Shown piece after piece: positions 27,493-35,921 of a DNA stretch of 48,016 bases. The stretch lies in the NCBI GenBank assembly GCA_002729765.1, contig PBYV01000042.1, positions 1-48,016 of the forward strand, written 5' to 3'. The position numbers and the translations under genes are program-made. Below the pieces are notes generated by a model, which saw only the letters and a program-made list of their open reading frames with translations, was not told the DNA's origin and did no database searches. Source of the DNA: Acidimicrobiaceae bacterium. Lineage in GTDB: Bacteria; Actinomycetota; Acidimicrobiia; Acidimicrobiales; MedAcidi-G1. The stretch's first letter is position 1; each line of letters begins with the position of its first letter.

Positions 27493-28710
27493 TCAAGATT
27501 CTGCTAATCCGAAAGTCTCATGGAGTGCTTGAACCGCTTCATTGATTTGATTTTCTGCAACCATACAACTGACTCGAATTGCTGAGGTTGAAATCATTTG
27601 TATATTAATTCCATTTTCAGCAAGGGTCTCAAACATAGAAGCCGCAACACCTGGGTTTGACCTCATCCCTGCTCCGATCACAGTGACTCGAGCTACTTCT
27701 GTGTCTGAAGAAACCCCAGAGGCTCCAATATCTCCAACCAAATTCTCAGCTATTGACATTGAAGCTTCAAGATCACCATGTGGAACTGTAAAAGATATGT
27801 CAGTTACACCATCTTCCGAAGTATTTTGGACAATCATGTCAACATTTACATCAACATCCGAAAGGGCGCGAAAAACACTCGCAGCTATACCAGGTTTATC
27901 TGGGACGCCTGAAATTGTCATTTTTGTCTCAGAAGTGTCATGAGTTACCGCTGACACTATTGCTTGTTCCATTTCTACTTTCTCCTCTCCTACCCATGTT
28001 CCATCTTGCCATGTGAATGCTGAACGAATATGCAATTTGACTCCATGAGTTCGAGCATATTCGACAGATCGCATTGCCGGCTTTGGGCAACCAGTAGCTG
28101 TCATTTCTAAAAGTTCATCAAAAGATACATTTGTCATAAGTCGTGCTGAAGGAACTAAACGAGGATCAGTCGTAAAAACGCCTGTTACGTCTGTATACAA
28201 TTCGCATGCATCGGCTTTAACAGCATGTGCTAAAGCAACCGCGGTCGTATCAGAACCTCCTCTACCTAAAAAAGTAACATCATTATCAACTGATACGCCT
28301 TGAGAACCTCCTACAACTGGAACTCTTCCTTCTGACAATGCCACCTCTATACGCTCAGGTCTTACCTCAATGATTTTGGCGTTTTGATGATTTGTATCAG
28401 TTAAAAAACCAGCTTGACTTCCTGTAAATGAATCTGCTTCAACTCCTAAATCGTGAAGAGCCATACATAACAAAGACATTGCTTTCCGCTCACCTGCAGT
28501 GATAAGCATGTCCATTTCTCTACCAGGTCTTTTACTAGAAACATCTTCAGCTAAACGTAATAGTTCATCAGTTTCTTTACCCATAGCGGAAACTACTACA
28601 ACTACCTGACTGCCACTATTAACGGTGCGTGCAACATGATCCGCAACAGCTCGAATACGTTCAGGGTCTCCTACTGCGGTTCCACCAAACTTTTGAACAA
28701 GTAGTCCCAT
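27493..28710 (-). CDS. lysC: Aspartate kinase
   Basis: A 405-residue aspartokinase that phosphorylates aspartate, the entry step to Lys, Met, Thr and Ile synthesis. The N terminus VQKFGGTAVGD, the active-site FLGRGGSDTTAVALA and YTDVTGVFTTDPR define the kinase domain. Two ACT domains follow from about residue 265, with VPDKPGIAA and GMRSNPGVAA as their ligand-binding turns, implying feedback inhibition by Lys and/or Thr. I take the second of two nearby ATGs, which gives the usual short N terminus. TAGCGT at 28724-28719 lies 8 bases upstream. An internal start giving a separate beta subunit is possible in this family. Confidence 0.93.
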   Translation of the reverse strand: MGLLVQKFGGTAVGDPERIRAVADHVARTVNSGSQVVVVVSAMGKETDELLRLAEDVSSKRPGREMDMLITAGERKAMSLLCMALHDLGVEADSFTGSQAGFLTDTNHQNAKIIEVRPERIEVALSEGRVPVVGGSQGVSVDNDVTFLGRGGSDTTAVALAHAVKADACELYTDVTGVFTTDPRLVPSARLMTNVSFDELLEMTATGCPKPAMRSVEYARTHGVKLHIRSAFTWQDGTWVGEEKVEMEQAIVSAVTHDTSETKMTISGVPDKPGIAASVFRALSDVDVNVDMIVQNTSEDGVTDISFTVPHGDLEASMSIAENLVGDIGASGVSSDTEVARVTVIGAGMRSNPGVAASMFETLAENGINIQMISTSAIRVSCMVAENQINEAVQALHETFGLAES

Positions 28711-28782
28711 AGACATCTACGCTAGCGGGCACAGAGCATCAGATTTGCGTAAATTAAATATTGATATAACAACTTAAATTAA

Positions 28783-28788
28783 TATGAT
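28783..28788 (+). promoter_or_regulatory. Predicted -10 box of leaderless cyclophilin promoter
   Basis: TATGAT, one base off the sigma-70 consensus, then TTATCT and ATG at 28795; no ribosome-binding site. Confidence 0.55.
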
Positions 28789-28794
28789 TTATCT

Positions 28795-29586
28795 ATGGTA
28801 AAAAAAACTCGTCGACAAATAAAAAATTCAGGAAATCATTCTAATAAAACAAGAATCACTGCAGCTCTTTTAGTTTTTGTTCTCTTGGGGAGTGGAATCG
28901 CCCTCGTTTTTTCAAATTCGGATTCAAATGAAAATAATAACAATGAATTTTCAAGCAATATTGTCCCTACAAATTGTCCCAAAAATGATAAATCTTCACC
29001 ACGAACTATTGACTTTATAAGACGACCTCCTCGCTGCATAGAACCAAACAAAACGCATACCGCTATTTTCGATACAACAGAAGGTGAAATTAGAGTTCTC
29101 TTAGATACTTCTGATACTCCCAATACAACAAATAATTTTGTTGTATTGGCCAACTATGGCTACTACGACAACACTCTTCTTTTTCGTCTTGATCCTTCTA
29201 TCGGAATAATTCAAGGTGGTTCACCTCATACCAACGACTGGTCAGATCCAGGACCTGGTTATACGATTTCAGACGAAGGGGGTCTTTTCTTACCTTTAAG
29301 TAACGGAGGTGTAAAAGGACCCTTTACATATTCGCCTGGACAGTTAATAATGGCTCGCTCATCCGGTCTTAATAGTTCTGGTGCCCAATTTTTCTTTTCT
29401 ACAGGCGAAGAAGTAAGTCTGCTAGACAGTCAAGGCAGCTACATAGTTTTCGGTGAAACAGATACACAAGGTTTGTCTGTCCTGAAGAAAATGATGGATT
29501 TATATGAAAAAGATGAAACCTCTCCTTACGGAGGTGGTCCACAAAGGGAACTTTTGATCCGATCAGTGACTATCGAAATCGAGTAA
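28795..29586 (+). CDS. Membrane-anchored cyclophilin-type peptidyl-prolyl isomerase
   Basis: A 263-residue protein with a basic N terminus, one membrane helix (AALLVFVLLGSGIALVF, about residues 23-40) and an extracytoplasmic cyclophilin domain from about residue 85. The domain keeps an active-site-type arginine in LLFRLDPS, IIQGG, and the SGAQFFF strand. It would isomerise Xaa-Pro bonds of secreted proteins. A Cys pair (about C60 and C80) before the domain could form a disulfide. It is divergent from lysC. Confidence 0.88.
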   Translation: MVKKTRRQIKNSGNHSNKTRITAALLVFVLLGSGIALVFSNSDSNENNNNEFSSNIVPTNCPKNDKSSPRTIDFIRRPPRCIEPNKTHTAIFDTTEGEIRVLLDTSDTPNTTNNFVVLANYGYYDNTLLFRLDPSIGIIQGGSPHTNDWSDPGPGYTISDEGGLFLPLSNGGVKGPFTYSPGQLIMARSSGLNSSGAQFFFSTGEEVSLLDSQGSYIVFGETDTQGLSVLKKMMDLYEKDETSPYGGGPQRELLIRSVTIEIE

Positions 29587-29590
29587 AATT

Positions 29591-29794
29591 CTATCCCCAA
29601 GTTGCGGTTGGGTGGATAGCGTTATTGTCTTCTAACCACCATCTGCCAGAAAATTTCCACTCTTTTGAGTCGTGATCCGAACCATTTTCATTATTGATGC
29701 GAAAAATTTCAACTGCCATTTCTTCGATAGCAATTCTTATTGCTTCCAACTCTTCCTTTGAAGCACCTTCTGCTTCAATATCGAAAACTTTCAT
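29591..29794 (-). CDS. Probable acyl-CoA carboxylase epsilon subunit
   Basis: A 67-residue protein directly downstream of the carboxylase beta gene. The segment EAEGASKEELEAIRIAIEEM (E-E-L then a helix), followed by KFSGRWW and a C-terminal TATWG, resembles the small epsilon subunits (AccE/PccX type) that stabilise actinobacterial acyl-CoA carboxylases. I start at ATG 29794: AGGA overlaps the beta-gene stop codon at ideal spacing for it; ATG 29797 is also possible. The family is poorly conserved, so the call leans on gene order. Confidence 0.62.
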   Translation of the reverse strand: MKVFDIEAEGASKEELEAIRIAIEEMAVEIFRINNENGSDHDSKEWKFSGRWWLEDNNAIHPTATWG

Positions 29795-29801
29795 CATTTT
29801 C

Positions 29802-31358
29802 CTATAGTGGAATATTTCCATGTTTGCGTCTCGGAGTTTCAGATCTCTTAGAAGCCAACATTTCTAATCCATCGATCAGTCGTTTCCGTGTCTCTGTTGG
29901 ATCAATAACGTCATCTACAAATCCTCTTTCTGCAGCAACATAAGGATTTGCAAAACGTTCAAGATAATCTTCAACCAATTCATTTCGTTTTAAATCAGGA
30001 TTTTTTTCTTCTTGTAATTCACGACGATAAAGAATCTCAACTGCTCCTTGAGGTCCCATAACAGCCAGTTCAGCAGTCGGCCATGCAAGTGAAAGATCTG
30101 ACCCAACTGATTTTGAATCCATCACTACGTAAGCGCCACCATAGGCTTTTCGAGTTATTACCTGAATCCGAGGAACGGTAGCTTCACAATAAGCATAAAG
30201 CAGTTTGGCTCCGTGTCTGATTATTCCTCCGTATTCTTGATCGACTCCTGGCAAAAAGCCAGGAACATCGACAAAAGTTATAAGTGGAATATTGAATGCG
30301 TCACAAGTACGAACGAAGCGCGCCGCTTTCTCAGATGCTTGGATGTCAAGCACACCAGCAAATCTCATTGGTTGATTTCCTACCACCCCAACACTTCGAC
30401 CGTCTAAACGTGCGAACCCACAAACAATATTCGCAGCCCATGAAGAGTGATATTCGAGAAACTCGCCATCGTCGACCACAGTTTGTATTATTTCTCTCAT
30501 TTCATAAGGCTGATTTGAACTCTCTGGTAGTAATTCATTTAGCTCGGGGCATAGTCGGTCTCTATCATCACTGGTATCGAATGAAGGCACTTCAGAAAGA
30601 TTGTTAGATGGAAGATAAGACAACAAAGTTTTTACTTCATCTAGGACTTGTTTTTCATCCTCACCAACAAAAGTTGCTACTCCGGATTTTGTCGAATGAC
30701 TTGAAGCACCGCCCAATTCTTCTAAAGTAACTTCTTCACCTGTAACAGTTTTAACAACATCTGGTCCTGTTATAAACATATGAGATTTTTCTCTGACCAT
30801 AAAAATAAAATCTGTCATTGCAGGACTGTAAACAGCACCTCCAGCACAGGGGCCTAAAATCACACTAATTTGGGGTACCACCCCGGAAGCTTGAACGTTA
30901 CGCCAAAAAATCCCACCGTAACCATCTAGACCAACAACCCCTTCTTGTATCCTTGCTCCCGCTCCATCATTTAAACCGATCAATGGCGCACCTACTGATA
31001 GAGATAAATCCATCACTTTATGAATCTTCTCAGCAAAAACTTCTCCAAGTGCTCCGCCAAAAACAGTGAAGTCTTGAGCGAAAAGAAAAACTTTTCGTCC
31101 GTCGATTGTTCCCCACCCTGTAATTACCCCGTCTGTATAAGGTCTCTCTTCAATCCCACTTTCATGAGCTCGATGTCGCACCAGCATGTCAAGCTCATGA
31201 AAAGACCCAGGATCAAGAAGATAATCAACCCTTTCGCGTGCTAAAAGTTTGCCTTTTTCATGCTGTCGTTCCACAGCCCTTTCCGGACCTGCGTTTATTG
31301 CTTCATCTTTACGGCGTCGTAAATCATTAATACGATCTGCCATTGAATAATCAGCCAT
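29802..31358 (-). CDS. Acyl-CoA/propionyl-CoA carboxylase beta subunit
   Basis: A 518-residue carboxyltransferase of the PccB/AccD5 family, which moves CO2 from carboxybiotin to propionyl-CoA or acetyl-CoA. Landmarks are GLNDGAGARIQEGV (acyl-CoA oxyanion region), LGPCAGGAVYSPAMTDF and VDVPGFLPGVDQEYGGIIRHGAKLLYAY. The biotin-carrying alpha subunit is not in the window. Methylmalonyl-CoA epimerase is about 1.6 kb away, which favours propionyl-CoA as substrate. The start is leaderless-type, with TAACCT six bases before ATG. Confidence 0.92.
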   Translation of the reverse strand: MADYSMADRINDLRRRKDEAINAGPERAVERQHEKGKLLARERVDYLLDPGSFHELDMLVRHRAHESGIEERPYTDGVITGWGTIDGRKVFLFAQDFTVFGGALGEVFAEKIHKVMDLSLSVGAPLIGLNDGAGARIQEGVVGLDGYGGIFWRNVQASGVVPQISVILGPCAGGAVYSPAMTDFIFMVREKSHMFITGPDVVKTVTGEEVTLEELGGASSHSTKSGVATFVGEDEKQVLDEVKTLLSYLPSNNLSEVPSFDTSDDRDRLCPELNELLPESSNQPYEMREIIQTVVDDGEFLEYHSSWAANIVCGFARLDGRSVGVVGNQPMRFAGVLDIQASEKAARFVRTCDAFNIPLITFVDVPGFLPGVDQEYGGIIRHGAKLLYAYCEATVPRIQVITRKAYGGAYVVMDSKSVGSDLSLAWPTAELAVMGPQGAVEILYRRELQEEKNPDLKRNELVEDYLERFANPYVAAERGFVDDVIDPTETRKRLIDGLEMLASKRSETPRRKHGNIPL

Positions 31359-31364
31359 GCAAAA

Positions 31365-31370
31365 AGGTTA
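31365..31370 (-). promoter_or_regulatory. Predicted -10 box of leaderless carboxylase promoter
   Basis: Minus-strand TAACCT, then TTTTGC, then ATG at 31358, within the divergent spacer shared with the LOG-family gene. Confidence 0.45.
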
Positions 31371-31442
31371 ACCGGCATGTGGGATATAGCATCAAGTAGC
31401 AAGCAACTTTAAACAATTCAAAACTAAAGTATTAGTAAAGAT

Positions 31443-32021
31443 ATGAAAAATTCTGAAAATAATAAGAATTATCCCAATAAATGGCTTGGAGTTTTTTGTG
31501 GGGCCTATATGGGTACTGATGAAACAGTTCATGAACTTGTCAAAGAACTAGGGAAAGCTCTTGCTCTTAACGGAATTGGTTTAGTTTACGGCGGTGGTGG
31601 AGCCGGGGTTATGGGCGCAATCGCAGATGCTGTGTTAGAAAATAATGGTTGGGTAATGGGGGTTGTACCAAAAAACCTTCTAGAAACAGAAATGGCTCAC
31701 ACTTCTCTAGATGAACTTGTCATTGTTGAAACAATGCATGATCGGAAAAAAACCATGTATGAAAGAGCAGACGCCTTTTGTGCTTTACCTGGTGGATTAG
31801 GAACTCTTGAAGAGGTTTTTGAAGCCACGACTTGGACCAAGTTAAAACTTCACGAGAAATACAAGAGCGTGATGTTATTAGATAACAACGGTTTTTGGTT
31901 AAGTTTTATTGATTTGCTTGACGGTATAACTTCTTCAGGCTTCATTAAACCAGAAGACAGAGCGATTATTTCTCGCTTCGATTCAGTCTCAGCATTAATT
32001 TCAACTTTTAAAAACTCTTAA
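31443..32021 (+). CDS. LOG-family protein (TIGR00730), nucleotide phosphoribohydrolase-like
   Basis: A 192-residue Rossmann-fold protein. The nucleotide loop VYGGGGAGVMGAIADA (about residues 43-58), the DRKKTMYERADAF stretch and the signature LPGGLGTLEEVFE are the hallmarks of LOG/TIGR00730 proteins, which release the base from nucleoside 5'-monophosphates (cytokinin-activating in plants and actinobacteria). The biological substrate is unknown. Its gene ends facing the exonuclease gene, 12 bases apart. Confidence 0.88.
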   Translation: MKNSENNKNYPNKWLGVFCGAYMGTDETVHELVKELGKALALNGIGLVYGGGGAGVMGAIADAVLENNGWVMGVVPKNLLETEMAHTSLDELVIVETMHDRKKTMYERADAFCALPGGLGTLEEVFEATTWTKLKLHEKYKSVMLLDNNGFWLSFIDLLDGITSSGFIKPEDRAIISRFDSVSALISTFKNS

Positions 32022-32033
32022 ACAAAATAAGTT

Positions 32034-32906
32034 TCATCTTGAAAAGTTTTTGAGTCTTTCTGCTAATTTTGAAGCATCAAGTCGGTCGCATAATTCAGTG
32101 AAATATTCTTTAGGGGCAACCCACTCGAGTTCAGAAACATTAGACATTACAGACACGTTGTCTCGGAGGATTGTGAGATCTTTATACAATTGGGCTTTCT
32201 TAAAATTTTGAGAAAGTGTTTCTGCAAGTTTTTCGGCTCCTCTTACGGGAACATCCCATTTATTTGGATCTAATGGGATTTTTTCAATTGTTCCGTAAGA
32301 AGCTAATAAAAGTGAAGAAGATTTTGCACCCCATCCCGGTAGTCCAGGTATCCCATCAGCCGAATCTCCTACCAATGCAAGAAAATCTGGTATAGAAGAT
32401 GGTGACACTCCAAACTTTTCTCTTACACCAGTAGCGTCATAAATTATTTCTTGCCTGCGATCGAATTGAACAACTCTTCCATCATCTGTCACACATTGTG
32501 CTAAATCTTTATCGGGAGAACATATTAAAATTCTTTTAACCGATGGATCTTCTTTAGCTATACGAGCTGCAGAAGCAAGAGCGTCATCGGCTTCAAATTC
32601 AATCATGGGAAATGTAATAAATCCAGCTGCTTCAATCAAAGCTTCAACCAAAGGAAACTGAGACATAATTTCAGGAGGAGTTCCTTCCCCAGTTTTATAT
32701 CCATCGAACAAATCATTTCTGAATGACTCAATTACATGATCAGTAGCAACTCCGACATGTGTCGCTCCATCTTCAAGCAAACGAACTAAGGTTCCTAATA
32801 CTCCTCGTGTAGCAGCAACTTCGACTCCTTCCGAAGTTTTATGTGAGGGAACTGCAAAATAATGCCGAAACAACTCATAGGTGCCATCAACTAGATGAAT
32901 TTCCAT
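32034..32906 (-). CDS. 5'-3' exonuclease (FEN/PolI N-terminal-like)
   Basis: A 290-residue stand-alone version of the DNA polymerase I 5'-nuclease domain. Metal-binding acidic clusters are present: D7 in HLVDGTYELF, EFEADDALASAARI and CSPDKDLAQCV, then the helix-hairpin-helix with GDSADGIPGLPGWGAKS. It would trim flaps or RNA primers during replication and repair. It begins 8 bases after the methylmalonyl-CoA epimerase stop, so they share a transcript, though the functions are unrelated. Confidence 0.88.
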   Translation of the reverse strand: MEIHLVDGTYELFRHYFAVPSHKTSEGVEVAATRGVLGTLVRLLEDGATHVGVATDHVIESFRNDLFDGYKTGEGTPPEIMSQFPLVEALIEAAGFITFPMIEFEADDALASAARIAKEDPSVKRILICSPDKDLAQCVTDDGRVVQFDRRQEIIYDATGVREKFGVSPSSIPDFLALVGDSADGIPGLPGWGAKSSSLLLASYGTIEKIPLDPNKWDVPVRGAEKLAETLSQNFKKAQLYKDLTILRDNVSVMSNVSELEWVAPKEYFTELCDRLDASKLAERLKNFSR

Positions 32907-32914
32907 AGGTTTTT

Positions 32915-33328
32915 CTATTCTTCAAGATTTTCTTGCACTAATTCTATAAGAGTGCCAAAAGATCCTTTTGGATGAACAAAAGCAACAGTTGTCCCTCGTG
33001 AACCAGGCCTTGGTTTTTCGTCAATGGCTCTTCCACCGGCGTTGACAAGACTGTCTAAAGCCTTTTGGCAGTCATCAACTCGATAACCAATATGATGGAT
33101 TCCTTCTCCTCTTTTATCTAAAAAAATAGAAATAGGTGACTCTGGACTAGTGCCAGTAGTTAACTGAATATAGGATTCTCCAACTCTAATTAATGCTTCT
33201 TCGACAGCATCTTTTTCTACCTTCTCACGGTGACATACTTCAGCTCCAAAAGCTCTCCCGTAATATTCAATAGCTGCTTCTAAATCGTGTACGGCTATTG
33301 CCACATGATCAATTTGATTTAATATCAC
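32915..33328 (-). CDS. mce: Methylmalonyl-CoA epimerase
   Basis: A 137-residue vicinal-oxygen-chelate protein with two beta-alpha-beta units. The metal ligands appear as H8 in QIDHVAIAV, Q56 in SYIQLTTG, H80 in GIHHIGYRV and E131 in GTLIELVQE. It interconverts the two epimers of methylmalonyl-CoA between propionyl-CoA carboxylase and the mutase; no mutase gene is in the window. The start is GTG with GGAG at good spacing. The upstream gap carries phased TTACA motifs and a hairpin. Confidence 0.88.
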   Translation of the reverse strand: MILNQIDHVAIAVHDLEAAIEYYGRAFGAEVCHREKVEKDAVEEALIRVGESYIQLTTGTSPESPISIFLDKRGEGIHHIGYRVDDCQKALDSLVNAGGRAIDEKPRPGSRGTTVAFVHPKGSFGTLIELVQENLEE

Positions 33329-33382
33329 TTAATTCTCCACTGCATTTTTACTTATATTTTCGTTTATTTAAAGCATTCTGTA

Positions 33383-33420
33383 ACAAATTTGTAATATTTT
33401 TGTAAATCTTGTAATGTAAT
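33383..33420. repeat. Phased TTACA repeats upstream of mce
   Basis: On the minus strand TTACA occurs five times between 33419 and 33379, the last three copies exactly 11 bases apart, close to one helix turn. The palindrome ACAAATTTGT (33383-33392) lies within. This may be an operator for mce or for an RNA reading the other way; no known regulator is recognised. Confidence 0.35.
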
Positions 33421-33457
33421 CGTAAAGTGTTGGGAAACTCCCTCCACCCAACTTTAG

Positions 33458-33495
33458 AACGCCTGCAACTGGTTAGCTTCCCAGTTGCAGGCGTT
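33458..33495. terminator. Perfect 15-bp hairpin between recR and mce
   Basis: Arms 33458-33472 and 33481-33495 pair perfectly over 15 bp around an 8-base loop. The hairpin begins 4 bases after the recR stop, so it may end the dnaX-recR transcript, but on that strand no U-run follows. On the plus strand it is followed by CATTTTATACATTTTT, which is closer to a terminator and would close a possible small RNA. Confidence 0.55.
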
Positions 33496-33499
33496 CATT

Positions 33500-34114
33500 T
33501 TATACATTTTTGTATTCTTCATTTACTGGATACCGACCCAATAATGCTCTTCCTAAAGTCAATTCATCCGCATATTCCAAATCTCCACCAACAGGTAATC
33601 CACTAGCTATTTTTGTAACTTTTACACCCAACGGTTCAAGTAAACGAGCCATATATATAGCAGTTGCCTCACCTTCGATATTTGGATTCATAGCGATAAT
33701 AACCTCTTCAATTTTTTCAGGTTCAATTCGCCTAAGAAGTTCCGCTACTTTCAATTGCTCAGGTCCAATGCCATCAATAGGACTTATAGAGCCACCTAAA
33801 ACGTGATACCGACCTTTAAATTCAGCTGTTTTCTCTAAGGCGATAATATCTTTTGGTTCTTCAACAACACATAGCATCCCATTGTCGCGTTGACTGTCTT
33901 CACAAATAGGACATAGTTCATGTTCAGAAATATTAAAACACGAATCACAAAATCTAATTTTTTCTTTCATTACTGAAATCGCACTTGTTAAACGTTCTAT
34001 GTCCTCAACAGGAAGTCGCATCAAATGAAAAGTTATTCTTTGAGCTGATTTAGGTCCGATGCCCGGCAACCGGCCCAGAGCGTCAATCACTTCTTCTACA
34101 GCATCAATGTACAT
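33500..34114 (-). CDS. recR: Recombination mediator RecR
   Basis: A 204-residue protein with all RecR landmarks: N-terminal helix-hairpin-helix LGRLPGIGPKSAQRI (residues 13-27), a C4 zinc finger CDSCFNISEHELCPIC (about 57-72), a Toprim domain beginning LCVVEEPKDI, and a C-terminal ATP-like motif region GGDLEYADELTLGRAL. It loads RecA onto gapped DNA with RecO and RecF. It lies 23 bases downstream of dnaX, the common bacterial arrangement. Confidence 0.95.
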   Translation of the reverse strand: MYIDAVEEVIDALGRLPGIGPKSAQRITFHLMRLPVEDIERLTSAISVMKEKIRFCDSCFNISEHELCPICEDSQRDNGMLCVVEEPKDIIALEKTAEFKGRYHVLGGSISPIDGIGPEQLKVAELLRRIEPEKIEEVIIAMNPNIEGEATAIYMARLLEPLGVKVTKIASGLPVGGDLEYADELTLGRALLGRYPVNEEYKNV

Positions 34115-34137
34115 AAAATACCATTTCTAAAATATCT

Positions 34138-35826
34138 CTATTCTGACTCAACTATTTCTGCACCAGGAAAAGCTTGCGAAAGTCTTTCAACAGCTGAACC
34201 AGAATTAGGATCTGCTTCAACCAAACCAGATAAATCTAAATCTTCATCATTCTTTACCGGTTTTGAAGGTTTCGCAGGCTTAGGTGGTGAAATCGAAGAT
34301 GATGAACCATCGACAGAAAGTAAAACTGGCACCGCAACACCAAATGTATTTTTAATTGATGCTTCTACCTCACCTAACAACTCACTACAACGCCGGAGAT
34401 GTGGTTCATTTGGTAGAGCAATCATTACGCCATTTCCATCAACTGAAACAGGTCTACCTGCTGAAAATCTAGCTCTCGCTTTTTTTGAAAGTTTGGGTAA
34501 CAACTCCTCTACCCACGAATCGAGAAACTGTTCTTTGGTTGGAAAATCTTTTATTTCGCTATCAATTTTTGAAAGATCTTCTGAAGATTTACTTTTGTCA
34601 TTTTCTTTATTACCCGTATCAATTTGTGCTGACTTTGCATCTGAAGTTTCTTTACTTGATTCTTCAACAGAAGGAGAACTGACCTGAATCTCATCTTTTA
34701 CACTTTTAGTTAATTTCAAATCTTTGATTGTTTCCTCTAACAGAGCCACTCTGGATTCCAATAAATCAATTGCAGAAGAATCAGAAGGGGGTTGACTCGA
34801 TGCAATTTTCACCAATGCAACTTCAAGATCTACACGCGGATCTGGTGATCTTCTCATGTCAATAAGAGAGAGTCCTAAAATTTCCAATGATCGCGTGATC
34901 AAAGCAGGGGTAACTTGGTCGGTAAAATTCTTTGTTTTTGCTTTTTCTTCTTCAGTTAAACCTTCTAGCGGCACTCCCATCGAGGATAAAAAAGCTTCTC
35001 TTAATGAAGACAACAAATTCTCTCCAATTAGTCTCGGTTCTTTACCTGTTGCAATTGCTGCATTAATTGCTTTAAGTGTTTTTTTAGAATCTCTTGTGGC
35101 TATTCCATCTAATAATTCATCAACAGAATTTTCAAGAAAACTTGAACCTCCAGCAACAATTTTATCGAGTGCGGATAATGCATCGCGTGCTGAACCTTTA
35201 GCTTCACGAATTGCTTGGTTTAAACCTTCATCACCAACTTCCAAACCAGCATCTTTTGAAATTTCTTCAAGCAACTCCCGAAGCTGTTCAGTTGGTAGCA
35301 AATTAAGTTCTAAATGTTGCGATCGACTTCGTATCGTTTCTACGACTTTATGTGGCTCAGTTGTTGCCATCACAAAAATGACGTGATCAGGTGGTTCCTC
35401 TAATGTTTTCAACAGCGCATTTTCTGCCCCAGAAGTAAGCATGTGAACCTCGTCTAATAGATACACCTTGGTTCGACCTGGAGTACCCAAAGCCACCTTT
35501 GACAACAAGTCGCGAATGTCATCTACCTTATTATTCGAAGCTGCATCCAATTCATGCAAATCAAAAGAGGACCCTTTGTCAATAGATAAACATGACTCAC
35601 ACTCACAACACGGTTCACCGTCTTGAATAAGTTCACAATTTAGTGCTTTTGCAAGAATTCGCGCTGCTGTTGTCTTACCAGTTCCTCTAGGTCCACTTAA
35701 CAGATATGCATGAAAAACACGGTTTTGTCTTATCGCATTTTGCAAGGCAGCAACTACGTGATCTTGACCTTTCATGTCCGCAAAACAACGGGGCCTATAC
35801 CGGCGATACAAAGATGTGAATTCCAT
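34138..35826 (-). CDS. dnaX: DNA polymerase III subunit tau (gamma by possible frameshift)
   Basis: A 562-residue clamp-loader ATPase. It opens with EFTSLYRRYRPRCFADMKGQ, has Walker A GPRGTGKTTAA (about 44-54), a C4 zinc module (CELIQDGEPCCECESC), Walker B LLDEVHMLT and sensor motifs through about residue 360, then a linker rich in Ser, Glu and Lys and a short tau C-terminal domain. I start at ATG 35826; the open frame runs further upstream but would translate through the tRNA-Ser gene. An A-AAA-AAA run at codons 447-449 whose -1 frame stops after three more codons may yield a 452-residue gamma form. Confidence 0.93.
   Translation of the reverse strand: MEFTSLYRRYRPRCFADMKGQDHVVAALQNAIRQNRVFHAYLLSGPRGTGKTTAARILAKALNCELIQDGEPCCECESCLSIDKGSSFDLHELDAASNNKVDDIRDLLSKVALGTPGRTKVYLLDEVHMLTSGAENALLKTLEEPPDHVIFVMATTEPHKVVETIRSRSQHLELNLLPTEQLRELLEEISKDAGLEVGDEGLNQAIREAKGSARDALSALDKIVAGGSSFLENSVDELLDGIATRDSKKTLKAINAAIATGKEPRLIGENLLSSLREAFLSSMGVPLEGLTEEEKAKTKNFTDQVTPALITRSLEILGLSLIDMRRSPDPRVDLEVALVKIASSQPPSDSSAIDLLESRVALLEETIKDLKLTKSVKDEIQVSSPSVEESSKETSDAKSAQIDTGNKENDKSKSSEDLSKIDSEIKDFPTKEQFLDSWVEELLPKLSKKARARFSAGRPVSVDGNGVMIALPNEPHLRRCSELLGEVEASIKNTFGVAVPVLLSVDGSSSSISPPKPAKPSKPVKNDEDLDLSGLVEADPNSGSAVERLSQAFPGAEIVESE
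34480..34486 (-). other. Candidate -1 frameshift site in dnaX
   Basis: Seven A residues on the minus strand sit in phase as A-AAA-AAA (codons 447-449). A -1 slip there reads Ser-Glu-Ser and then TAG, producing a 452-residue protein that ends just before the tau C-terminal domain. A weak hairpin (34462-34447) starts about 17 bases downstream, further than usual for a stimulator, so RNA polymerase slippage is also possible. Confidence 0.45.
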
Positions 35827-35921
35827 CGAACCGAAGCCTAGTAGCAGACTGTGTCTTCGTAAGATACGAGGTAGAGATAGACAGAAAAAATCATATAAAC
35901 CTAATTTGATCTTATAGAAGC

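Noticed and set aside
34856..35386. Long plus-strand reading frame (176 codons) opposite dnaX
   Set aside because: It lies fully antisense to conserved dnaX sequence, is Ser-rich as expected for a shadow frame, and has no ribosome-binding site or promoter.
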